Shown: positions 1 to 7,363, counted from the first letter of the stretch. The stretch is DNA of 16,966 bases from an uncultured Acetatifactor sp. (GCA_910589655.1 CAJUTJ010000167.1:1-16966); one strand, 5' to 3'. Program-made: numbers and translations. Notes: generated by a model from the sequence alone, not told the origin.

Positions 1-1
1 C

Positions 2-229
2 CGTGGTACGGCCGAATGGGATTCCACCTATAAGCTCAGGGTAAATGTTGAGAAATCAATCAACCATTTCAAGGACAGCTTCTGTGTTGCTAGGCGTAAA
101 ACGCAGAATGAAAAAACGCTTCATGCTGACCGGCTTCTCGCCGGAATTACCCAGCTTATCACTGTAATGATGGCTGATAAACTGCACAGGCATCAATATA
201 TCCGCAGTTTAAAACCTCTGATTGCATAA
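2..229 (+). CDS. Transposase C-terminal fragment (partial, cut by window start)
   Basis: An open frame enters from the left edge and ends at TAA 227-229, giving 75 residues. It contains the stretch NVEKSINHFKDSFCVARRKT and ends in RSLKPLIA. From family knowledge this resembles the last part of DDE transposases common in Lachnospiraceae insertion sequences: the segment with the catalytic-region Glu (here VEKSINHFKD), followed by a helical tail with LHADRLLAGITQL. I cannot assign the IS family with confidence. Whether the element is complete cannot be judged because the upstream part lies outside the window. The next 200 bases hold only further mobile-element debris, so this is probably the edge of an old insertion next to the aspS operon. 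Confidence 0.6.
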   Translation, partial: RGTAEWDSTYKLRVNVEKSINHFKDSFCVARRKTQNEKTLHADRLLAGITQLITVMMADKLHRHQYIRSLKPLIA

Positions 230-314
230 CCTTACATACCGCATACCATTTCACGGGCAGGCTTCATGTCTCCCATACCAAAACAATATATGTTTTCTGT
301 ACATACCGTAGTCC

Positions 315-428
315 TTAATGACGGAATTTAACGGGGAGGACTGGTACAGCCTTGTGGAATATGCCACGGTGTACAGCCGGGAGGATATCCGATTCACCTT
401 TTAGAATGGGATGGAAATAAAAGCATAG
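315..428 (+). pseudogene. Remnant of a recombinase C-terminus
   Basis: Read from 315, the frame gives LMTEFNGEDWYSLVEYATVY and SREDIRFTF, then a TAG stop at 402-404, then NGMEIKA and a second TAG at 426-428. This matches the pattern I know from the very end of large serine recombinases of Firmicutes mobile elements (a tail of the form ..VTVY..KDIRFTFKDGTEI). The frame is closed upstream by TAG 309-311, and the in-frame TAG replaces the usual Lys codon, so it is a non-functional scrap. The match is from memory over about 35 residues, hence moderate confidence. Confidence 0.5.
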
Positions 429-600
429 AAAAAGCTGCAGTATTGCCTGCCGAAGTTTTTTACTGCCATTTTCGATTTGAATCCTCCCCTACGGGGCAAA
501 ATTAGTAAGTATGGCAAAATCAAAAGGTTTGAAGTAAAATCAAATTGTATCAAAGACGGTGGGAAGATAGAGATTTTAATAACAAAAATAATTTACCCTC
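429..600. other. Gap without recognisable gene
   Basis: This is AT-rich sequence between the recombinase scrap and the aspS promoter. The only structure I see is a small CCCC-TAC-GGGG hairpin near 485-496. An ATG at 510 opens only an 8-codon frame. I see no coding signal here. Confidence 0.4.
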
Positions 601-629
601 TTGCAAAGTAAAAAAAAGTGTGGTAGCAT
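601..629 (+). promoter_or_regulatory. Promoter of the aspS-gatCAB operon
   Basis: TTGCAA at 601-606 and TAGCAT at 624-629 are separated by exactly 17 bases. A TG dinucleotide at 621-622 supplies an extended -10. It lies just ahead of the T-box leader, so transcription would start near 636 and include the whole leader. Confidence 0.6.
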
Positions 630-640
630 GATTTCCATAT

Positions 641-947
641 TGAAAATGCTATGAAGGAGACTCTTGTCAAGGAAAACGACAGGAAGGCGGCGTCACCGAC
701 TGAGAGCGCTGCCAGTGGAAGCTGACAAAGGGAACACTCCGGAGCAGGCTGCCTGAAAGGCCGGTATAATTCGAATGCAAATTATATCAGAGTTTATTAG
801 GACAGCACGTTGCATGCGTTAAGTGCGAGAGAGGAAACTGCCGGGAACACCTTTGATGGAAGGTGCGGCGTTTCAATGCGGGTGGTACCGCGGATAAGTA
901 AAATTATTCGTCCCGGGATGCAGAAAACTGTGTCTCGGGACTTTTTT
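641..947 (+). promoter_or_regulatory. T-box riboswitch with overlapping Glu/Asn specifier
   Basis: The T-box sequence TGGTACCGCGG is at 883-893 and the leader ends in an intrinsic terminator at 910-947. Stem I can be built from GGAG 656-659 with CTCC 737-740 and from TTGTC 664-668 with GACAA 724-728. The 3' side of the loop between these helices is AGGGAACA (729-736). It holds GAA (732-734, Glu) and AAC (733-735, Asn, followed by the usual A), and no Asp codon. The operon it controls makes the transamidation machinery, so sensing uncharged tRNA-Asn and/or tRNA-Glu fits. Uncharged tRNA would pair with the specifier and the TGGT bulge and favour the antiterminator. The loop assignment is by hand folding. 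Confidence 0.88.
910..947 (+). terminator. T-box intrinsic terminator
   Basis: GTCCCGGGA (910-918) pairs with TCTCGGGAC (933-941) around a 14-base loop, followed directly by six Ts (942-947). This is the terminator half of the T-box switch. Its 5' arm lies just after the T-box sequence, as expected for competition with the antiterminator. Confidence 0.88.
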
Positions 948-1075
948 GCGCGAATGAGCAGAGTCAGAAGTGATTGAATGCATCTGCCATGCTTGCATGG
1001 ATAACTTCAGAGACACCAATGCGCGGCCTGCCGCAGAGAGATCTGCGGGCAAGACAGCGGGAAAAGAGGAGTATT

Positions 1076-2827
1076 ATGACCATGAAAAACCGTTACAGAG
1101 ACATTACGATCAAGGAAATCAGCGAACAATATATCGGAGAAACGCTCCGTGCCGCCGGATGGATCGAGAATATCCGGGACCACGGCGGAGTGTCTTTTAT
1201 CGATTTGAGGGATATGTACGGTGTACTTCAGGTAGTAATCCGGAAGACCGAACTGCTGAAGGGTTTGACAAAGGAAACCTGTGTCAGCATTCTGGGGCCT
1301 GTGGAGAAACGGGATGAGGAAACATACAACCCCAAGATTCCCACAGGCACGATCGAATTGGAGGCACAGGAGATTACCGTGTTGGGGAAAGTATATCAGC
1401 AGCTGCCTTTTGAGGTTATGACTTCCAAGGAGACAAGGGAAGATGTGCGCTTAAAATACCGCTATTTGGATCTGAGAAATGCCAAAGTACGGGATAACAT
1501 CCTGTTCCGCACTCAAGTGATCAGCTTCCTGCGCCAGAAGATGACGGAGCTGGGATTTGTGGAAATCCAGACACCCATACTCTGCGCATCCTCTCCTGAG
1601 GGGGCAAGAGACTATATAGTGCCTTCCCGAAAATATAAGGGTAAATTCTACGCCTTGCCGCAGGCACCGCAACAGTATAAGCAGCTTTTGATGGTGTCGG
1701 GTATTGACAGATATTTTCAGATTGCCCCCTGTTTCCGTGATGAGGATGCCAGAGCGGATCGTTCTCCCGGAGAATTTTATCAACTTGACTTTGAGATGAG
1801 CTTTGCTACGCAGGAGGATGTTTTTAAAGTTGGTGAAGAAGTGCTTTCCGCCGCTTTTGAAAAATTTGCACCCGAAGGTGCGGCGGTGACTAAGGCGCCT
1901 TATCCCGTTTTCAGTTATAGACAGGCAATGCTGGAGTTTGGCTGTGATAAGCCGGATCTACGCAACCCTCTCCGGATTATGGATTTGACGGAATTCTTTC
2001 AAAAATGTAGCTTTAAACCTTTTATTGGCAGGACAGTCCGTGCCATTAAGGTACATGAGGAGATGAGCAAGGGCTTCCATGAGAAGCTTCTGAGTTTTGC
2101 CACGTCTCTCGGCATGGGTGGACTTGGTTATTTGGAAGTGGACAGCGATTTTTCCTATAAAGGCCCCATTGACAAATTTATTCCCGCTGAATGCAAGGCG
2201 GAGCTTAGGGATCTTGCGGGGCTGGAGGCAGGCGACACCATTTTCTTTATTGCCGACAGAGAGGAAAGGGCAAATTTTTATGCGGGAAAAATCCGTAATG
2301 AGCTGGGGGAGAAGCTTGACTTGATTGAGAAGAATGCGTACCGTTTTTGCTATGTAAACGATTTCCCCATGTATGAGCTGGATCCGGACACCAAGCAGAT
2401 CGGATTTACCCACAATCCTTTTTCCATGCCTCAGGGCGGGCTGGAGGCTCTGGAAAAACAGGATCCGCTGGATATTTTGGCATATCAATATGACATTGTA
2501 TGCAACGGTATCGAACTTTCTTCCGGTGCGGTCCGCAACCATGACATGAACATTATGGTAAAGGCATTTGAAATTGCCGGTTATGATGAGGAAACCTTAC
2601 AAAAAAAATTCGGTGCTCTCTATCAGGCATTCCAGTTCGGAGCGCCGCCCCACGCAGGAATGGCGCCCGGAATAGACCGTATGCTGATGCTGCTTAGGGG
2701 AGAGGAGAATATCCGGGAAGTGATTGCCTTCCCCATGAGCGGTTCCGCGCAGGACTTGATGTGCGGCGCTCCCAATGATGTCACCGAGCAGCAGCTCAGA
2801 GAAGTGCATATTAAAATCAGAGACTGA
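1076..2827 (+). CDS. aspS: Aspartyl-tRNA synthetase, probably non-discriminating (AspRS)
   Basis: Class II synthetase of 583 residues that charges tRNA(Asp), and probably tRNA(Asn), with aspartate. The start is ATG 1076, preceded by AGAGGAG; the open frame extends 34 codons further upstream but lacks a ribosome site. An OB-fold anticodon-binding domain comes first (AAGWIENIRDHGGVSFIDLR, about residues 26-45), then the catalytic domain with motif 2 at F220-R-D-E-D followed by ARADRSPGEFYQLDFEMSF, and motif 3 GMAPGIDRMLMLL near the C-terminus. The SPGEF form of motif 2, rather than the QPEF of enzymes such as E. coli AspRS, and His36 in RDHGG (equivalent, as I recall, to a residue tied to tRNA-Asn recognition in Pseudomonas AspRS) point to the non-discriminating type. 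The linkage to gatCAB and the Asn/Glu T-box support this. Discrimination itself is inferred. Confidence 0.95.
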   Translation: MTMKNRYRDITIKEISEQYIGETLRAAGWIENIRDHGGVSFIDLRDMYGVLQVVIRKTELLKGLTKETCVSILGPVEKRDEETYNPKIPTGTIELEAQEITVLGKVYQQLPFEVMTSKETREDVRLKYRYLDLRNAKVRDNILFRTQVISFLRQKMTELGFVEIQTPILCASSPEGARDYIVPSRKYKGKFYALPQAPQQYKQLLMVSGIDRYFQIAPCFRDEDARADRSPGEFYQLDFEMSFATQEDVFKVGEEVLSAAFEKFAPEGAAVTKAPYPVFSYRQAMLEFGCDKPDLRNPLRIMDLTEFFQKCSFKPFIGRTVRAIKVHEEMSKGFHEKLLSFATSLGMGGLGYLEVDSDFSYKGPIDKFIPAECKAELRDLAGLEAGDTIFFIADREERANFYAGKIRNELGEKLDLIEKNAYRFCYVNDFPMYELDPDTKQIGFTHNPFSMPQGGLEALEKQDPLDILAYQYDIVCNGIELSSGAVRNHDMNIMVKAFEIAGYDEETLQKKFGALYQAFQFGAPPHAGMAPGIDRMLMLLRGEENIREVIAFPMSGSAQDLMCGAPNDVTEQQLREVHIKIRD

Positions 2828-2850
2828 GCAAATTTCCGCAGAAGGTCAAA

Positions 2851-3095
2851 TTGAGGCAAAATAAGAAGACCGGACAAGGAGCCCATTGAGGCAAAATAAG
2901 AAGACCGGACAAGGAGCCCATTGAGGCAAAATAAGAAGACCGGACAAGGAGCCCATTGAGGCAAACTGAGAAGACCGGACAAGGAGCCCATTGAGGCAAA
3001 CTGAGAAGACCGGACAAGGAGCCCATTGAGGCAAAATAAGAAGACCGGACAAGGAGCTCATTGAGGCAAACTGAGAAAGCCGGACAAACGGTTCA
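2851..3095 (+). repeat. Seven tandem copies of a 35-bp unit between aspS and gatC
   Basis: Units begin at 2851, 2886, 2921, 2956, 2991, 3026 and 3061. Each starts TTGAGGCAAA and units 1-6 end with ACAAGGAG plus five bases; the last unit decays after about 27 bases. Two variants occur: AATAAG in units 1, 2, 3 and 6, and ACTGAG in units 4, 5 and 7. Unit 6 has one further C-to-T change. There are no spacers, so this is a direct tandem array. Each unit carries an AAGGAG four bases before the next TTG, and that TTG overlaps a TGA (TTGA), so each full unit can be read as a 12-codon minicistron. The array lies inside the operon's transcript. Its function is unknown. Confidence 0.95.
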
Positions 3096-3128
3096 GCTGC
3101 CTTATTGGGATCAGGATAGGAGACTTTT

Positions 3129-3422
3129 ATGGCAAACATGATTAGTGACGAGACAATTGAATATGTGGGTATTCTTGCCAAGCTGGAGCTTTCCGGCGAG
3201 GAAAAGGAAGCGGCAAAGAAGTCCATGGGTGAAATGTTGGATTACATTGACAAGCTGAATGAACTGAATACAACAGATGTGGAACCCATGTCCCATGTGT
3301 TTCCCATACAGAATGTGTTCCGGGAAGATGAAGTGACCAACGGGGACGAAAGCGCTAAAACATTGCAGAATGCCCCCAGCCAAAAAGACAACATGTTCAT
3401 AGTCCCCAAAACATTCGATTAA
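3129..3422 (+). CDS. gatC: Asp/Glu-tRNA amidotransferase subunit C
   Basis: A small protein of 97 residues, the usual GatC length. GatC wraps around and stabilises GatA against GatB in the GatCAB amidotransferase, which converts Asp-tRNA(Asn) and Glu-tRNA(Gln) to Asn- and Gln-tRNA. Family signs are the N-terminal ISDETIEYVGILAKLELSGE, the helix GEMLDYIDKLNELNTTDVEP, and the tail beginning PMSHVFPIQNVFREDEV. The start ATG 3129 follows AGGAG (3118-3122) with six bases between. It is separated from aspS by the 35-bp repeat array and from gatA by the 104-bp repeats, both unusually long gaps for an operon of this kind. Confidence 0.95.
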   Translation: MANMISDETIEYVGILAKLELSGEEKEAAKKSMGEMLDYIDKLNELNTTDVEPMSHVFPIQNVFREDEVTNGDESAKTLQNAPSQKDNMFIVPKTFD

Positions 3423-3431
3423 TATTTTAAT

Positions 3432-3656
3432 AGAGACGGAACTGGAAAACCCAGTCTCGGAACGCAGCCCCCGGAAGAAATTGCCGGCTGCTTTTAGCAG
3501 ATGGAATTTCTTCCCTGAGGTGGGGGGCGAAGAGAAGAGACGGAACTGGAAACCCCAGTCTCGGAACGCAGCCCCCGGAAGAAATTGCCAGCTGCTTTTA
3601 GCAGATGGAATTTCTTCCATGAGGTGGGGGGCGAAGAGAAGAGACGGAACTGGAAT
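3432..3656 (+). repeat. 104-bp tandem repeat (2.2 copies) between gatC and gatA
   Basis: Copies lie at 3432-3535 and 3536-3639, with a third partial copy from 3640 to about 3656. The two full copies differ at only three positions. Each starts AGAGACGGAACTGGAAA and carries a strong stem-loop: GGAAGAAATT pairs with AATTTCTTCC (3473-3482/3505-3514 and again 104 bases on), with an inner CTGC/GCAG stem. The third, truncated copy runs into the ribosome site of gatA (AATAGGAG). The same core AGAGACGGAACTGGAA is found in the spacer between the two ABC genes near 10340-10480. Confidence 0.95.
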
Positions 3657-3668
3657 AGGAGAATCGGA

Positions 3669-5123
3669 ATGGAGAAAAAGGAGCTTTTATCCCTTTCTGC
3701 GACTGCCCTTGGGGCGGCTGTCAAAGCGGGAAAAACTACCGCGGTGGAAGCCATGGAGGCAGTGCTTGGGCAGATTGAGGAATGGGAAAGTATTTACCAT
3801 TGCTATGTGACGATAGGGAAAGAAGCCGCTTTGGCCAAAGCGGCCGATGTCCAGAAAAAAATCGAGGCGGGAGAGCTGACGGGGCCTTTGGCAGGAGTAC
3901 CGGCAGCTGTAAAGGATAACCTTTGTACGGAAGGCGTGCTGACAACCTGTTCTTCCAAAATATTGGAGAACTTTGTGCCGACCTTTTCCTCGGAAGCCGT
4001 GCGGAATCTGGAGAGAGCCGGAGTGGTTCTCATCGGCAAGACCAATATGGATGAATTTGCCATGGGTTCCACCACGGAGACTTCCTATTTCGGTGTAACC
4101 AAGAATCCACGCAATCCGGAGCATGTTCCTGGCGGCTCCTCCGGCGGTTCCGCGGCAGCGGTGGCGGCACAGGAGTGCTTTTTTGCGCTGGGTTCCGACA
4201 CCGGCGGATCCATCCGTCAGCCTGCATCGTACTGCGGCGTGGTGGGAATGAAGCCCACTTACGGCACCGTGTCCCGCTATGGGTTGATTGCATACGGCTC
4301 TTCCTTGGATCAGATCGGACCTTTGACCAAGACCGTGGAGGACTGCGCGGCGGTTTTGGAGGCGATCACTTCCCATGACTGCAAGGATTCCACTTCCGTA
4401 AAGCGGGAAGATACCGATTTCACGAGTGCCCTTGTTGCAGACGTCAAAGGAATGCGCATCGGGATTCCCAGAGACTACTTCGGGGAAGGGCTGGATCCGG
4501 AGGTGAAAGCCGCCGTTCTGAAAGCGGCGGATCTGTTAAAGGAACAGGGCGCTTTAGTGGAAGAGTTTGATTTAAGTCTTGTGGAGTACGCGATCCCAAC
4601 CTATTACACGATAGCGGCGGCGGAGGCAAGCTCCAATCTGGAGCGGTTTGACGGCATAAAATACGGTTATCGGGCGGAGGATGCGGCGGGACTTCATCAA
4701 ATGTACAAAAGAACCCGCTCCCAAGGCTTTGGCCCGGAGGTGAAGCGTCGTATTATGTTGGGAAGCTTTGTCCTCAGTTCCGGATATTATGACGCGTATT
4801 ATTTGAAGGCGCTGAAAGTGAAAGCAATGATTAAGAAAGCATTTGACCGGGCTTTCCTGAAGTATGACTGCATATTGGGACCGGTGGCTCCTGCCACGGC
4901 GCCCAAGCTGGGTGAAAGCCTCTCCGATCCCATGAAAATGTATCTGGGAGATATTTATACTATATCCGTGAATCTGGCGGGGCTGCCCGGTATCAGTGTT
5001 CCCTGTGGGACAGACAGCAAGGGGCTGCCTATCGGATTACAACTGATCGGGGACTGCTTTCAGGAGAAAAAGCTGATTCGGACGGCATACACTTTTGAAC
5101 GGCTCAGGAAAGAGGAAGCGTAA
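3669..5123 (+). CDS. gatA: Asp/Glu-tRNA amidotransferase subunit A
   Basis: Glutaminase/amidase subunit of GatCAB, 484 residues. It frees ammonia from glutamine and passes it to GatB. The amidase-signature catalytic triad is visible: Lys82 in AAVKDNL, the cis-Ser157 in PGGSSGGSAAAVAA, and Ser181 in GSDTGGSIRQPA. The spacings of 75 and 24 residues match those of Staphylococcus GatA. I chose ATG 3669 because AGGAG lies at 3657-3661, seven bases upstream, and homologues begin near here. The same frame is open further upstream to 3585, but that part is repeat sequence. The C-terminus GLPIGLQLIGDCFQEKKLI is typical. gatB follows after 22 bases. No lesion is seen. Confidence 0.96.
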   Translation: MEKKELLSLSATALGAAVKAGKTTAVEAMEAVLGQIEEWESIYHCYVTIGKEAALAKAADVQKKIEAGELTGPLAGVPAAVKDNLCTEGVLTTCSSKILENFVPTFSSEAVRNLERAGVVLIGKTNMDEFAMGSTTETSYFGVTKNPRNPEHVPGGSSGGSAAAVAAQECFFALGSDTGGSIRQPASYCGVVGMKPTYGTVSRYGLIAYGSSLDQIGPLTKTVEDCAAVLEAITSHDCKDSTSVKREDTDFTSALVADVKGMRIGIPRDYFGEGLDPEVKAAVLKAADLLKEQGALVEEFDLSLVEYAIPTYYTIAAAEASSNLERFDGIKYGYRAEDAAGLHQMYKRTRSQGFGPEVKRRIMLGSFVLSSGYYDAYYLKALKVKAMIKKAFDRAFLKYDCILGPVAPATAPKLGESLSDPMKMYLGDIYTISVNLAGLPGISVPCGTDSKGLPIGLQLIGDCFQEKKLIRTAYTFERLRKEEA

Positions 5124-5145
5124 GCGCTTCGGAATGGAGGAAATC

Positions 5146-6579
5146 ATGGCAAAAGAATATGAAACCGTCATCGGTCTGGAAGTCCATGTGGAACTGGCCA
5201 CCAAGACGAAAATTTTCTGCGGTTGCTCTACGGCCTTCGGCGGCAGGCCTAATTCCCATACCTGCCCCGTCTGTACCGGTATGCCCGGTTCCTTGCCCGT
5301 GCTGAACGGAAAAGTACTGGAATACGCGGTGGCCGTGGGTCTTGCAACGAACTGTAACATTACCCAGTACTGCAAGTTCGACCGTAAAAATTACTTTTAT
5401 CCGGACAATCCCCAGAACTATCAGATTTCCCAGCTCTATCTGCCCATCTGCCGGGACGGCTATGTGGAGATTGAGACGGAGAATGGCAGTAAAAAGGTGG
5501 GCATCCATGAGATTCATATGGAGGAGGATGCAGGAAAGCTGATCCATGACGAGTGGGAGGATTGCACGTTGGTAGACTATAATCGCTCCGGAGTGCCTCT
5601 TATAGAGATTGTATCCGAGCCCGATATGCGCAGCGCCAAAGAGGTCATAGCTTATCTGGAAAAGCTGCGCCTGATTATCCAGTATCTGGGAGCCAGCGAC
5701 TGTAAACTGCAGGAGGGCTCCATGCGGGCGGACGTGAACTTGTCTGTCAGGGAAGCGGGGGCGCAAGAATTCGGAACCCGCACTGAGATGAAAAACCTGA
5801 ACTCCTTCCGTGCCATTGCCAGAGCCATTGATGGGGAAAGGGAGCGGCAGATTGACCTGCTGGAAGCGGGTAAGGCGGTGGTACAGGAGACCAGACGCTG
5901 GGATGATGCCAAGGAGACTTCCTATGCTATGCGTTCCAAGGAGGACGCGCAGGATTACCGCTATTTTCCGGATCCCGATCTGGCGCCGCTATGCATCAGC
6001 GACGAGTATCTGGAGGAGCTGAAGGCAAAGCAGCCGGAATTCCGCACCGAGAAAATGAAGCGATATCAGGAAGAGTTTGACATTCCCGACTATGATATTG
6101 AAATTATCACCGACTCCAAGCATATGGCGGACATTTTTGAAGCAACCGTTGCCTTGGGCAGCCAGCCCAAGAAGGTGTCCAACTGGCTTATGGGAGAAAC
6201 GCTGAGGCTGCTGAAAGAGAAGGAGCTGGATCCGGAAGATCTCCGGTTTTCACCGGAAAATCTTGCAAAGCTGATTGCTCTGACAGAGAGTAAGGCAATC
6301 AATTCCACGGTGGCAAAAGAAGTGTTCGAGGTTATGTTTGAGGAAGACGTGGATCCGGAACAATATGTGGAGGAGAAGAGCCTGAAAACCGTAACGGATG
6401 AAGGTGCATTGCAAAAGACGGTGGAGGAAGTCATTGCGGCCAATCCCCAGTCCGTGGAGGACTACCGAAACGGCAAGGAGAAAGCCATAGGATTTCTGGT
6501 AGGGCAGACCATGAAGGCGATGAAGGGCAAGGCAGATCCCGCCGGAGTTAACAGGATGCTGAAGGAACTGTTGGGATAA
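5146..6579 (+). CDS. gatB: Asp/Glu-tRNA amidotransferase subunit B
   Basis: Subunit of GatCAB that binds the mischarged tRNA and carries out the ATP-dependent amide transfer, 477 residues, a normal length. It starts EYETVIGLEVHVELATKTKI; Cys25, Cys27, Cys40 and Cys43 (CGC..HTCPVC) form the zinc site. The kinase-like core contains DYNRSGVPLIEIVSEPDM and EGSMRADVNLSVR. The C-terminal YqeY-like tail (ANPQSVEDYRNGKEKAIGFL) binds the tRNA. The start ATG 5146 follows GGAGG by a few bases; an upstream in-frame ATG at 5095 lies inside the end of gatA and was not chosen. Last gene of the transamidation operon. Confidence 0.96.
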   Translation: MAKEYETVIGLEVHVELATKTKIFCGCSTAFGGRPNSHTCPVCTGMPGSLPVLNGKVLEYAVAVGLATNCNITQYCKFDRKNYFYPDNPQNYQISQLYLPICRDGYVEIETENGSKKVGIHEIHMEEDAGKLIHDEWEDCTLVDYNRSGVPLIEIVSEPDMRSAKEVIAYLEKLRLIIQYLGASDCKLQEGSMRADVNLSVREAGAQEFGTRTEMKNLNSFRAIARAIDGERERQIDLLEAGKAVVQETRRWDDAKETSYAMRSKEDAQDYRYFPDPDLAPLCISDEYLEELKAKQPEFRTEKMKRYQEEFDIPDYDIEIITDSKHMADIFEATVALGSQPKKVSNWLMGETLRLLKEKELDPEDLRFSPENLAKLIALTESKAINSTVAKEVFEVMFEEDVDPEQYVEEKSLKTVTDEGALQKTVEEVIAANPQSVEDYRNGKEKAIGFLVGQTMKAMKGKADPAGVNRMLKELLG

Positions 6580-6592
6580 TAAATATGCTTAC

Positions 6593-6633
6593 GGCCAAAT
6601 CCGGGCGCAATGCAATGCCTTTTGGATTTGGCC
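6593..6633 (+). terminator. Perfect 10-bp inverted repeat after gatB (possible terminator)
   Basis: GGCCAAATCC (6593-6602) and GGATTTGGCC (6624-6633) are exact reverse complements around a 21-base loop. This begins 13 bases after the gatB stop. There is no T-tract, so it is not a classical intrinsic terminator. It may instead protect the mRNA end or attenuate read-through into the acetyltransferase gene. Confidence 0.45.
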
Positions 6634-6651
6634 AAAACATGGCATATATCT

Positions 6652-7221
6652 ATGGGGGATAAAACTTTGGGTGTTTATGAAAAATGCAATGTAATAGAAA
6701 ACGAGAACTATATATTGCGATTGGTTGAAGCGGAAGACTGCGAGGATTTGCTAAAAGTTTACAGCGATAAAAATGCGTTACCTTTTTTTAACAGTGATAA
6801 TTGTGACGGAGATAATTTTTACTATGCAACAAAGGAAAGAATGGCCGAAGCTTTTAGCTTTTGGAAGTTATCATATGAAAACGGCTGGTTTGCCAGACTT
6901 TCTATTGTTGATAAAACGGCGGCAAGCGTGATCGGGACAATTGAATTGTGTTTAAGGGTTTCGGAAGACGAATTTAACAATATGGGAATTTTAAGAGTGG
7001 ATGTAAGAAGCGATTATGAAAAAGAAGATAAATTACATGACATAATAGAGCTCATAATCCCTCATATTCAGGAAATGCTGGGGTGCAGCGGAATACTTAC
7101 GAAGGCACCGATCTATGCGGTAGAAAGAATAAAAGCAATTCAAAGAGCGGGATTTACTAAGTCAGAGTATTATTTAACAGGTAAGACAGGATATGCCTAC
7201 GACGGATATTGGACAATGTAA
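6652..7221 (+). CDS. GNAT-family N-acetyltransferase
   Basis: About 189 residues. The N-terminus ENENYILRLVEAEDCEDLLK is the typical opening strand and helix of RimJ/RimL-like GNAT enzymes, which transfer acetyl from acetyl-CoA to an amine. The middle (ASVIGTIELCLR) and the end (VERIKAIQRAGFTKSEYYL) also follow the fold. Substrate is unknown. The start is uncertain: ATG 6652 has no clear ribosome site, whereas TTG 6667 has GGGGGA seven bases upstream and would begin close to where homologues I recall begin (..YEKC). An in-frame ATG at 6610 is less likely because it lies inside the inverted repeat. Base composition is more AT-rich than in the gat genes, suggesting a separate origin from its neighbours. 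Confidence 0.8.
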   Translation: MGDKTLGVYEKCNVIENENYILRLVEAEDCEDLLKVYSDKNALPFFNSDNCDGDNFYYATKERMAEAFSFWKLSYENGWFARLSIVDKTAASVIGTIELCLRVSEDEFNNMGILRVDVRSDYEKEDKLHDIIELIIPHIQEMLGCSGILTKAPIYAVERIKAIQRAGFTKSEYYLTGKTGYAYDGYWTM

Positions 7222-7314
7222 TAGTTTATAAAAGGAATAAGTGCCGCCTAAATTCAGACTTGCATCCCGCAAAATGTGACGCATATTCCGGAGAAAGCAT
7301 TTCAAGCACGCTTT

Positions 7315-7354
7315 AGAGGGCGTTCTCTGTTGCACATTACGGAGAACGTCCTCT
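7315..7354. terminator. Convergent hairpin terminator
   Basis: AGAGGGCGTTCTC (7315-7327) pairs with GAGAACGTCCTCT (7342-7354), 13 pairs with one G-T, around a 14-base loop. It sits between the ends of the rightward acetyltransferase gene and the leftward gene ending at 7364, so it can serve both. T-tracts are short on both strands (GTTT on +, none clear on -). Confidence 0.55.
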
Positions 7355-7363
7355 GTTTAGGAG

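Noticed and set aside
1..428. A complete insertion sequence with both ends
   Set aside because: Only a transposase tail and an unrelated recombinase scrap are visible; I found no terminal inverted repeats or target duplication in the window.
724..726. GAC (Asp) as T-box specifier, as expected for aspS
   Set aside because: These bases pair with GTC at 666-668 in the helix above the loop, so they are not free to meet an anticodon.
974..1075. N-terminal extension of aspS from ATG 974
   Set aside because: It lacks a ribosome site, is not AspRS-like, and a proper AGAGGAG precedes ATG 1076.
1958..2542. 194-codon frame on the - strand inside aspS
   Set aside because: It is a shadow of the aspS codons, with no ribosome site or family pattern.
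2851..3095. CRISPR array
   Set aside because: The units follow each other without spacers and no cas gene is present.
2846..3226. Open frames on the - strand encoding repeats of MGSLSGLL with Cys-rich stretches
   Set aside because: They arise because the 35-bp unit has no stop in any - strand frame; several overlapping frames are open at once, and 35 is not a multiple of three, so the apparent protein repeat is an artefact.
3687..4376. 229-codon frame on the - strand inside gatA
   Set aside because: Antisense shadow of the amidase coding sequence with no protein-like pattern.
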